Shown here in pieces: positions 1 to 4,821 of a stretch of DNA of 5,315 bases. Source of the DNA: Methanomassiliicoccaceae archaeon (GTDB lineage Archaea; Thermoplasmatota; Thermoplasmata; Methanomassiliicoccales; Methanomethylophilaceae); assembly GCA_009776625.1 (NCBI GenBank), contig WRNL01000105.1, positions 1 through 5,315 on the forward strand, written 5' to 3'. A program made the translations under genes and the position numbers. Position 1 is the first letter of the stretch. Each line of letters starts with the position of its first letter. The notes beneath the pieces were generated by a model that was not told the origin of the DNA, did no database searches, and saw only the letters and a program-made list of their open reading frames with translations.

Positions 1-1281
1 CCGGCGGAGCTCCTCCGCCGTCGCGTCGGCCTTGGCGGCCTCCACCCCGGCCCCGTGCTCCGCCTCCTCGTTGGAGTCGATGAGCGCCTCGAGCTCGCCG
101 AGCCTGTTCTGGAGCTTGGTGTGCTCGCCACCCTGCTTGGACATCTCCTCGCTGATCTTCGCGTCCTCCGCCTTCGCGGCGGCCAGCTCCTCCTCGCGGG
201 CGTCGAGCAGCCCGGAGACGGAGGAGAGCGACTCCGACAGGGCGCCGTGCTCGGCGGCGACCTCGTTCATCGAAGCCTCTATCCCCTCTTTGGCCGACTC
301 CTGCTCGGCGATGTCCTCCTCGGCGCGCTCGGCGCGGTCCTTCCTGGTGGCCATCTCTATCTTGGCCCCCTCGATCTTGTCCTTGATCTCCCTGTACTCG
401 GGCCCGACGCGGTCCTCTATCTCCTTCTCCTTCGCCCTGACGGCGGCCTCGTTCTCGGCCTGCTCCCTCTTCAGCGACTCCTTCCTCTCGTTGAGCCTCT
501 GGATCTCGTCGACTATCGCGGCCATCTGCTCGGCGAGCCCCTCCAGCTTGGCCTCCTCTATCTGCATCTGCCTGTGGACGGACTGCGCCTTCGCCATCTC
601 CAGCATCCCTTGCGTCTGGATGTACTTCTGGGCGTCCTCCTTGTCCTTCTCGAGCTTCTCGATCTGCTTCTCGAGCTCCTCCACGACGATCTTGATCCTG
701 TCCATGTTGAGCTCGGCCTCCTGGCGCTCCCCCTTCGCCTTCTCTATGTCGGCGTCGTAGCTCGCTATGCCGGAGATCGCGTCCATGACCCTCCTGCGCT
801 CCATGCTGCCCATCTGGACTATCCTGGTGACGTCCCCCTGCTGGACCATGTTGTAGCCGTCGGCGCTTATCCTCGCCTTGGTGAGGAGGCTGTCGAACTC
901 GGTCAGCGACGACTTCCGGTCGTTGATGTAGAAGTACGAGGTGTAGTCCTTGCCGTCCTCCGTCATCTTGACGTGCCTCGTGAGCCTGACGACGTCGTCG
1001 TCCCACGGCATCATCCTGTCGACGTTGTCGAACACGAGCGACACCTTCATGAACGACGCCTTGCCCTTGGACTTCCCGCCGTCGAATATCAGGTCGGTGA
1101 GCCTCCCCGCCCTTATGGCCTTGGAGCTCTTCGGCCCCAGCACGAAGAGGATCGCGTCCGTTATGTTGGATTTCCCTGAGCCGTTCGGCCCCGTGACCGC
1201 CATGTAGCCTTCCATCAGGGGTATCGTAAGCTTTCCCCCGAACGATTTGAAGTTCTCTAGTTCCACCTGTTTCAAGTACAC
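1..1281 (-). CDS. smc: Chromosome segregation ATPase SMC, N-terminal part (3' end outside window)
   Basis: SMC dimers form a ring-shaped ATPase that organises and helps segregate the chromosome, acting on DNA with kleisin partners. The visible 427 codons cover the N-terminal half of the ATPase head and the start of the coiled coil. After the opening VYLKQVELENFKSFGG there is a Walker A motif GPNGSGKS at about residues 31-38, then the SMC-typical stretches GPKSSKAIRAGRLTDLIFDGG (about 49-69, split here only by recognition) and a Q-loop YNMVQQGDVTRIV near residue 144. From about residue 165 the sequence is charged heptad-like coiled coil (rich in E, K, A, Q) up to the window edge. Hinge, second coil, signature and Walker B must lie to the left. 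I chose GTG at 1281 because GGAAGGGG lies eight bases upstream and the protein then begins as SMC proteins usually do; TTG at 1275 is the alternative. The upstream frame stays open but lacks another good start. Confidence 0.96.
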   Translation of the reverse strand, partial: MYLKQVELENFKSFGGKLTIPLMEGYMAVTGPNGSGKSNITDAILFVLGPKSSKAIRAGRLTDLIFDGGKSKGKASFMKVSLVFDNVDRMMPWDDDVVRLTRHVKMTEDGKDYTSYFYINDRKSSLTEFDSLLTKARISADGYNMVQQGDVTRIVQMGSMERRRVMDAISGIASYDADIEKAKGERQEAELNMDRIKIVVEELEKQIEKLEKDKEDAQKYIQTQGMLEMAKAQSVHRQMQIEEAKLEGLAEQMAAIVDEIQRLNERKESLKREQAENEAAVRAKEKEIEDRVGPEYREIKDKIEGAKIEMATRKDRAERAEEDIAEQESAKEGIEASMNEVAAEHGALSESLSSVSGLLDAREEELAAAKAEDAKISEEMSKQGGEHTKLQNRLGELEALIDSNEEAEHGAGVEAAKADATAEELRR

Positions 1282-1334
1282 GTCTTTGACCCCTTCCCAA
1301 AGGGCAAACGCGAGCTCTAGACTCCGAATGCATC

Positions 1335-1388
1335 CCCATATATCCGCGCACGGACAGGATATATAACACAACCGTGATATTTAAATAC
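1335..1388 (-). promoter_or_regulatory. TATA-box cluster upstream of smc
   Basis: Reading the minus strand, three AT-rich TATA candidates precede the smc start: GTATTTAAATATC at about 1376-1388, GTTATATATCC at about 1357-1367 and GGATATATGG at about 1335-1344. With the usual archaeal spacing of about 25 bases to the transcription start, these would give 5' leaders of roughly 75, 55 and 30 bases before GTG 1281. Which one is used cannot be decided from sequence. Confidence 0.5.
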
Positions 1389-1500
1389 AACCTATAAACG
1401 GCAGGGGAGTGCTGACGGTGCGCGACCATAAGGCTTGAGGTCTGACTTGCTTTTTTGAAAACCGCCATCCCTTATGCATGCCGCAATGAATTAAACGTTT

Positions 1501-2079
1501 TCAATGGCTTATCGCCATATACGTAATCGCAAAAAGCAAAACCATCAGTCCAACCGCGAATATCCTCCCCCCTATAGTAGTTCTCGCGGCGATCCTCTCC
1601 ACCGTGTCTTTCACATCGTCACATCTTTGGATGAACCCGTTCAGAAGGTCTTCCTCCAGTCCCTCTGGAGAATTCATCAAATCGATATGCTCGGGGTTTG
1701 CCCCAATCCAAAAATCCATCACAGGAGATTCTCTGCTTTCGAATGATGTCCATGCCGTGAACACAAAGGAAACAAAAATCGTGCAGAAGCCGGCAATCAG
1801 AGCATATCCCGCCCATTCGAAAACCCCGTTCTCAAATATCTTCCAGTTCACCATGAATGCAAGAATCAGACCAATCACTGTGCCATTCACTGCAATAAGC
1901 GTGTTAGTTCGGGAGCATTTGTTGCCCAGCTCTTTCTGCAGTTCGTCCATGTTTCTTTCGGCTGACCGTATGTAGACCTCTTTGGACTTTGGCTTCCACT
2001 TAGAGAACGATATCCAATGTAATTCATCCTGGCTTCTGCGCACAGTTTTTATCCATAGGCCGCTAAGAGAGTTCATCAT
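1501..2079 (-). CDS. Small three-helix membrane protein, SLATT/Pycsar-TM-like layout, function unknown
   Basis: I do not recognise the family with certainty. From ATG 2079 the protein has about 192 residues. A charged amphipathic N-terminal helix (about 25-55, with AERNMDELQKELGNKCS) leads into a first membrane helix at about 60-78 (TLIAVNGTVIGLILAF), a second at about 90-110, a soluble acidic loop of about 60 residues, and a C-terminal helix at about 170-190 (FAVGLMVLLFAITYMA). A coil, two helices, a cytosolic helical segment and a third terminal helix is the layout of SLATT and Pycsar-effector (DUF5706-like) membrane proteins, but no cyclase or other partner enzyme is visible nearby, so the role is open. 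The longer frame starts with TTG at 2112, but that codon almost touches the TATA box at 2115-2129 and would precede the expected transcription start near 2097. ATG 2079 or ATG 2076 is therefore preferred. The gene is visibly less GC-rich than smc, which hints at an accessory gene. Confidence 0.75.
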   Translation of the reverse strand: MMNSLSGLWIKTVRRSQDELHWISFSKWKPKSKEVYIRSAERNMDELQKELGNKCSRTNTLIAVNGTVIGLILAFMVNWKIFENGVFEWAGYALIAGFCTIFVSFVFTAWTSFESRESPVMDFWIGANPEHIDLMNSPEGLEEDLLNGFIQRCDDVKDTVERIAARTTIGGRIFAVGLMVLLFAITYMAISH

Positions 2080-2114
2080 TTCCAACCCTTTGAGGATTGG
2101 ATATGTCTTCAACA

Positions 2115-2129
2115 GTATTTTATAAATAC
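2115..2129. promoter_or_regulatory. Near-palindromic, probably bidirectional TATA box
   Basis: GTATTT and AAATAC form a perfect 6-bp inverted repeat around a central TAT, embedding TTTATAAA. On the minus strand a start about 25 bases away (near 2097) gives a leader of about 18 bases to ATG 2079. On the plus strand a start near 2148 gives a leader of about 17 bases to ATG 2165. The two spacings are nearly equal, which supports one TATA element serving divergent genes. Confidence 0.5.
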
Positions 2130-2164
2130 GCGTGCGTCGTTAGTTTAACCTGGTGTGAACAGGC

Positions 2165-2296
2165 ATGACAAAGGAAGAAACCCAGTCCGTAGATAGTCAA
2201 ACAACCGGCAACCGGTCCGTCACAACAACCACTATGAGGAAGGGGGACTATGTTCCCCGCCAAAATAAAACACAGGCCGCTCAAAAGAGCAACTGA
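2165..2296 (+). CDS. Predicted 43-residue hydrophilic small protein (possibly first part of a frameshifted gene)
   Basis: This ORF begins at ATG 2165, preceded by GGTG nine bases upstream (2152-2155) and by the shared TATA box about 40 bases upstream, and ends at TGA 2294-2296. The product is low-complexity and polar: it opens MTKEETQSVDSQ, has a run of four Thr (TTTT) near residues 20-23, then MRKGDYVPRQNK and a Gln/Ala/Lys tail. No membrane helix, signal peptide or known domain is visible, and such composition suggests an unstructured peptide. It is short enough that chance is a real alternative, but promoter and ribosome-binding positions fit well. Skipping one base at its stop codon continues directly into the zinc-motif ORF that overlaps it, so it may be the N-terminal part of one 86-residue protein. 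Confidence 0.4.
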   Translation: MTKEETQSVDSQTTGNRSVTTTTMRKGDYVPRQNKTQAAQKSN

Positions 2297-2426
2297 AACA
2301 CCCCGTCACAGGTTGGCATGGTTTTACTGCGGATACTGTTGGGTGCAATCCGGGCACTGTGCCCCCTGGCATCCCCAGCATATGGAACCCGGGTCGAGTA
2401 CGCCCATCCCCGGATTGCCCCCATAA
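2250..2426 (+). CDS. Predicted 58-residue protein with a CxxC-x10-HxxH zinc-ribbon-like motif
   Basis: The ORF runs from ATG 2250 to TAA 2424-2426, in the frame +1 to the 43-residue ORF and overlapping its last 47 bases. Its first half is basic (MFPAKIKHRP, then LKRATETPRHR). Its second half contains FYCGYCWVQSGHC followed by HPQHM: C27-x2-C30-x10-H41-x2-H44, the knuckle spacing of small zinc ribbons with His in place of the second Cys pair. It ends in a Pro/Gly/Ser tail, PIPGLPP. GAGG at 2236-2239 followed by a G5 run could serve as ribosome-binding site, though the spacing is loose. The natural-looking part is the zinc segment; the first 15 residues are less convincing, so the true protein may enter this frame from the upstream ORF. 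It faces the MmcQ/YjbR gene tail to tail, 29 bases apart. The antisense frame over this stretch looks non-coding. Confidence 0.35.
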   Translation: MFPAKIKHRPLKRATETPRHRLAWFYCGYCWVQSGHCAPWHPQHMEPGSSTPIPGLPP

Positions 2427-2455
2427 GATCATTGCCTTAAGGAACGGCCGGTCAG

Positions 2456-2809
2456 TCACTCTATCTCGTTCTGGGCTTTCTTCGACAGCGAGCCGAAAAG
2501 GATCGCATAGGACTTATCGACCATGTCCCGCAGGACGTCGTCCGGCACGGAGCCGTCGAGGAACACGGAGTTCCAATGGACCTTGTTCATATAGTACCCC
2601 GGCGTGACGTCCTCGTACCGCCCACGGAGGAGGAGACCCTCCTCTGGCGCCAGTTTCAGCGTTATTATGGGCCTCCCCGCGCCGTCGTTGCCCTGCATCG
2701 CGAACATCTTGCCGCCGACCGTGTACCTTATCGCCCCCCATTCCTCTTTGAGGTCTTTCGCCGCGCCCTTTTTCGACACGCAGTAGTCCTCTAACCACGG
2801 ATATCCCAT
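2456..2809 (-). CDS. MmcQ/YjbR family protein
   Basis: The 117-residue product matches the MmcQ/YjbR (DUF419) family along its whole length. These are small cytosolic proteins of the CyaY-like fold, often labelled DNA-binding without a firmly established function. Visible hallmarks are the aromatic N-terminus YPWLEDYC (about 3-10), the GGKMFAM strand (about 32-38) followed by PIITLKL (about 47-53), and the conserved PGYYMNKVHWNSV block (about 70-82), where the family usually has its most invariant residues. A C-terminal helix (DDVLRDMVDKSYAILFGSL) completes the fold. Length is normal for the family, so the gene appears intact. ATG 2809 is preceded by a G-rich stretch (GGGGGGACGGG) and lies 15 bases after the stop of the VOC gene, so the two are almost certainly co-transcribed, this one second. 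No terminator with a T-run is visible after its TGA. Confidence 0.92.
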   Translation of the reverse strand: MGYPWLEDYCVSKKGAAKDLKEEWGAIRYTVGGKMFAMQGNDGAGRPIITLKLAPEEGLLLRGRYEDVTPGYYMNKVHWNSVFLDGSVPDDVLRDMVDKSYAILFGSLSKKAQNEIE

Positions 2810-2824
2810 GAGCCCGTCCCCCCG

Positions 2825-3307
2825 TCACAGCCCGGCCTTGCCGCGCCCCGCCGCGCACTCCGTCACGAACTCGACCGGCATCATCGTCTTCTCCGAGGCC
2901 TCTTGCGGGGACATGCCGGACGCGAGCAGCCTCCTGACCACCTCCTCCATCGGCTCCGACACCTCGACCACGTGGCCGTCGGGGTCGAGTAAACGGACGG
3001 TGCGCTGCCCCCACGGCGCCTCGGTGAGAGCCTGGAACACCCCGACATCGGTTTTTTGCAACCCGGCGACGAAGTCGTCCAACATGCTCTCCTCGAAGTA
3101 AAGCTCGAAGCAGCGCGCCGCGCCTTTTTCCGGAACGAGGTCGTCTTTCGTCTGCTCTCTCCACGTGTCCCTGGACATCATGGCGAAGCCGCCCATGACG
3201 ACGTATCCGCCCAGGTCCAACGATATCGCCTCGTTCAGGACGCCCGTGTAGAAACTCTTGCTCTTCTCTATGTCTGCGACGATGATCATGGGGCTGTGAA
3301 ACTTCAT
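2825..3307 (-). CDS. VOC superfamily (glyoxalase/bleomycin resistance/dioxygenase fold) protein
   Basis: The 160-residue protein shows a vicinal-oxygen-chelate fold: an opening strand MKFHSPMIIVADIEKSKSFY (1-20), with the family's FYTGVLN helix, then the second module with CFELYFEE (about 66-73) and the typical closing PWGQRTVRLLDPDGHVVEV (98-116). His4, Glu68 and Glu115 sit where VOC enzymes often carry metal ligands, but the set cannot be proven and the substrate is unknown. A helical tail of about 35 residues (from MEEVVRRLLASGMS onward) follows the fold; similar tails occur in related archaeal and clostridial VOC proteins. ATG 3307 has GGGAG about seven bases upstream and a TATA box about 40 bases upstream, giving a short leader. 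It is the first gene of a two-gene unit with the MmcQ/YjbR protein. Antibiotic resistance should not be inferred from the family name alone. Confidence 0.9.
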   Translation of the reverse strand: MKFHSPMIIVADIEKSKSFYTGVLNEAISLDLGGYVVMGGFAMMSRDTWREQTKDDLVPEKGAARCFELYFEESMLDDFVAGLQKTDVGVFQALTEAPWGQRTVRLLDPDGHVVEVSEPMEEVVRRLLASGMSPQEASEKTMMPVEFVTECAAGRGKAGL

Positions 3308-3340
3308 AAACCTACTCCCTTGTTGGAAGTGAACAGAACC

Positions 3341-3356
3341 ATATGTATAAACATAT
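3341..3356 (-). promoter_or_regulatory. TATA box of the VOC operon within an inverted repeat
   Basis: On the minus strand GTTTATACAT forms a good TATA element; a transcription start near 3321 would leave about 14 bases before ATG 3307. The element is part of an almost symmetric site, ATATGT-ATAA-ACATAT, with perfect 6-bp arms. A dimeric repressor binding here would block TBP, but the symmetry could also be a by-product of the AT-rich TATA sequence. Confidence 0.5.
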
Positions 3357-3370
3357 CTTGAATTCTGCGC

Positions 3371-3402
3371 CAGTTTTCTCAGGTTATTTCGAGAAAATGC
3401 TG
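3371..3402. repeat. AT-rich hairpin in the 3308-3636 intergenic region
   Basis: TTTTCTC (3374-3380) and GAGAAAA (3391-3397) are perfectly complementary around a 10-base loop, and flanking CAG (3371-3373) and CTG (3400-3402) can add three pairs with a two-base bulge. An A6 tract (T6 on the minus strand) lies at 3408-3413, just before the hairpin in minus-strand transcription. The intergenic region otherwise contains the nested inverted repeat at 3499-3611 and no convincing gene. Confidence 0.4.
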
Positions 3403-3407
3403 GAGAG

Positions 3408-3413
3408 AAAAAA
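3408..3413 (-). terminator. Possible T-tract terminator for leftward transcription
   Basis: The minus strand reads CCTTTTTTCTCTCC here. Archaeal RNA polymerase commonly stops at T-runs, and this is the first run of six after the DUF3800 gene, about 225 bases beyond its stop codon. Transcripts ending here would carry the nested inverted repeat in their 3' untranslated region. Assignment rests on the T-tract alone. Confidence 0.25.
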
Positions 3414-3498
3414 GGAAGCCTTTGACTGGGCGAAGGGGGGGAGCATAAGAGGTTGCTTTCAAGAAATCCTGCGATGATGTGGCTACAATACGATTAGT

Positions 3499-3611
3499 GG
3501 TGGTCAAGACCGGGAGGTAATCGGATGGGTCAACATGCGCCACAGCCCCGCTAATGGCAGAGAACGTGGCATGGGGATGCGACCGATGAGATGTCTTGGT
3601 TCTTGACCACC
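3499..3611. repeat. Nested inverted repeat, candidate structured RNA or small palindromic element
   Basis: An 11-bp perfect inverted repeat, GGTGGTCAAGA (3499-3509) and TCTTGACCACC (3601-3611), encloses 91 bases; two more C-G pairs (3510/3599, 3511/3598) extend it past one bulged base. Inside it ATCGG (3520-3524) pairs with CCGAT (3583-3587), and within that CATG-CG-CCAC (3534-3543) pairs with GTGGCATG (3566-3573) with a two-base bulge. The three stems nest in the right order, as in one long irregular hairpin. It starts 26 bases from the DUF3800 stop codon, so it may be that gene's 3' untranslated region. No good promoter or terminator on the plus strand was seen. Confidence 0.5.
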
Positions 3612-3636
3612 CGAGACGGCAATCTAAATCACAGTC

Positions 3637-4377
3637 TTACAGCCCAAGTAGCCCCCAGCTATCTGGATCCGTGCATCCTGCGGATCTGACCAGCAGAGGG
3701 CACAGGTGTTCTTTGAATGCTGCGCTCTTCTCGCTGTCAGCGTCCGGGAACCTGCCCTCTGCGATGCGGTTCAGGGCGAAATTCGATAGTACGTCCGCGA
3801 TTTGCAACTCCGCCCAGTCATGCGAGAGCGCCCCGAGTATCTTCGGTATTATCTGGGGGTCTACAGACTTCCCGCTACGTGGATCCTTATAGGCTGAGGT
3901 GACAGCGCTGTAGTCGATTAGCTCGCCCACGTCGGACAAGTCCCATATCAGCTGGTAGATTCGCGGCTCCATAGCCCGAGCGCCCGCATACCCGGATATC
4001 CTTTCAAGGAGGAGTTCTCTGGCTATGTCCTTCGCCTGTAGGCCTTTTTTCGCGTTGGAGGGCGTGAAACGCCCCCTGTCGCTTTGTGCATAGTCCCTGT
4101 TGGCGCCTGTTATCCACGCGCCCATGTCGTATCTTCTCATCAGCTCCGAGACCCCGATGGCAACGTCGGCAGCGGTCTTCCCTTCGAGGAGATGCCTGGA
4201 GACGATGCTGCCCTTCAGCTCCTCCGATGGGTTCCGCATCAGGTTGTCCTTCATTTCCTGGAAGTCCCTTGTGAGCGTACCGTGCGCATCCAGCGACGAC
4301 AGCACGCCGGCGGTAATCCACAGGCTGTTCTTGTCCTGTTTGATGGTTCCAGCGCCGGACTCGTCGATGAACACCAT
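3637..4377 (-). CDS. DUF3800 domain protein
   Basis: From ATG 4377 the product has 246 residues. It opens MVFIDESGAG, the defining (Y/F)xDESG motif of DUF3800 with Asp5 and Glu6, and near the C-terminus has WAELQIADVLSNFALNRI (about 188-205), matching the family's second conserved block (polar-hydrophobic-Q-x-A-D-h) with Gln192 and Asp195. The family is thought to have an RNase H-like fold with these acidic residues in the catalytic site, and is frequent in mobile elements and defence-rich regions, but its substrate is not established. The middle part is helical and charged, with no membrane segment. Length is ordinary, so it seems intact. ATG 4395 would add six residues but has no ribosome-binding site, whereas ATG 4377 has GGAAGGG about eight bases upstream and fits the usual start just before the DESG motif. 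It appears to be a single-gene unit with its own TATA box. Confidence 0.87.
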   Translation of the reverse strand: MVFIDESGAGTIKQDKNSLWITAGVLSSLDAHGTLTRDFQEMKDNLMRNPSEELKGSIVSRHLLEGKTAADVAIGVSELMRRYDMGAWITGANRDYAQSDRGRFTPSNAKKGLQAKDIARELLLERISGYAGARAMEPRIYQLIWDLSDVGELIDYSAVTSAYKDPRSGKSVDPQIIPKILGALSHDWAELQIADVLSNFALNRIAEGRFPDADSEKSAAFKEHLCPLLVRSAGCTDPDSWGLLGL

Positions 4378-4436
4378 TTTGCATTCCCTTCCCATGCGCG
4401 GACATTACAGGATGCGGATTTATCGTTCACGGCAGA

Positions 4437-4447
4437 GATTTAAAATA
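4437..4447 (-). promoter_or_regulatory. TATA box of the DUF3800 gene
   Basis: The minus strand reads CTATTTTAAATCTC. A transcription start about 25 bases downstream, near 4415, would leave about 38 bases to ATG 4377 or 20 bases to ATG 4395. No clear operator symmetry is seen around it. Confidence 0.5.
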
Positions 4448-4473
4448 GTGCCACCCCCTACTAATGCTGGAGA

Positions 4474-4503
4474 GGGGAGGACGGGTTTTACCTGTTAGGC
4501 CCC
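4474..4503. repeat. Hairpin upstream of the DUF3800 promoter
   Basis: ACGGGT (4481-4486) and ACCTGT (4490-4495) can pair around a TTT loop with one G-T wobble in the plus-strand RNA, and GGGG (4474-4477) can pair with CCCC (4500-4503) outside. No T-run follows on either strand, so a terminator role is unsupported. Confidence 0.35.
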
Positions 4504-4524
4504 GCTCCGTCTTATCCCGTCCCT

Positions 4525-4548
4525 CTTGGTCACAGGCGTGACACCAAG
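4525..4548. repeat. Compact GC-rich hairpin between the DUF3800 gene and the gene remnant
   Basis: CTTGG-TCAC (4525-4533) pairs with GTGA (4538-4541) and CCAAG (4544-4548) around the four-base loop AGGC, with a two-base CA bulge: nine pairs in all. Together with the hairpin at 4474-4503 it occupies most of the stretch without coding signal. It could end leftward transcripts from the HAD gene, but there is no adjoining T-tract. Confidence 0.45.
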
Positions 4549-4578
4549 CGTGCCAGCGTCGTCTGCGCCTCCACGTTG

Positions 4579-4776
4579 TCACAGGGACTCACATCCTGCG
4601 CGGCGGCAGGACGGCCCTCTGCCACCATGCAAAGCCGAGATCGGCGTCGAGTAGAAACCGGGCACAGGCATCAGACCGAGGTTTATGGCCGCCTCCTCCA
4701 GCACGCCGTGCCCCTTCGCCTCGTCGCAGGGCCTCAAACCCCTGTTGCCGCTGTCGCCTCCGATAGTAATCTCTTC
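4579..4776 (-). pseudogene. Probable degraded coding remnant, parent gene not recognised
   Basis: Downstream of the HAD gene, and in the same frame as it, the minus strand stays open for 81 codons to TGA 4579-4581 without a credible start codon. From about 4776 the translation looks protein-like: EEITIGGDSGNRGLRP, then CDEAKGHGVLEEAAINLGLM and PVPGFYSTPISALHGG, with third positions mostly G or C and host-style AGG codons. The last dozen or so residues (rich in Arg, Cys, Gly) look like random read-through past a break point. This fits an internal fragment of a lost enzyme gene; I cannot name the family. Alternatives are chance openness in GC-rich DNA, or a start outside the usual set. The other two minus-strand frames and the plus frames here give Arg-rich, unlikely translations. 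Confidence 0.35.
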
Positions 4777-4821
4777 TGCGGCGGCGGGCGATCCCCTGGC
4801 TGGGCTGTGTGACCGCCTGCC

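Noticed and set aside
32..1207. Long plus-strand ORFs opposite smc (Ser/Ala-rich and Leu-rich translations)
   Set aside because: They are antisense shadows of a GC-rich coiled-coil gene; the minus-strand frame gives a clear SMC protein.
1373..1444. C/D box RNA suggested by GTGATAT and two CTGA motifs
   Set aside because: The C-box match is poor and the spacing from it to the CTGA motifs is too long for an archaeal C/D guide RNA.
2232..2459. 75-residue minus-strand ORF starting at GTG 2459, overlapping the end of the MmcQ/YjbR gene by four bases
   Set aside because: The overlap looks operon-like, but the translation has no recognisable domain and mixed composition, and it is antisense to the zinc-motif ORF. 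Kept as a weak possibility only.
2514..3361. Other ORFs on both strands over the MmcQ/YjbR and VOC genes
   Set aside because: Arg/Pro-rich shadow translations; the two recognised families explain the region in tandem frames with sensible start sites.
3637..4498. Plus-strand ORFs and the alternative minus frame over the DUF3800 gene
   Set aside because: Shadow frames; only the 3637-4377 minus frame has family motifs, a ribosome-binding site and a TATA box.
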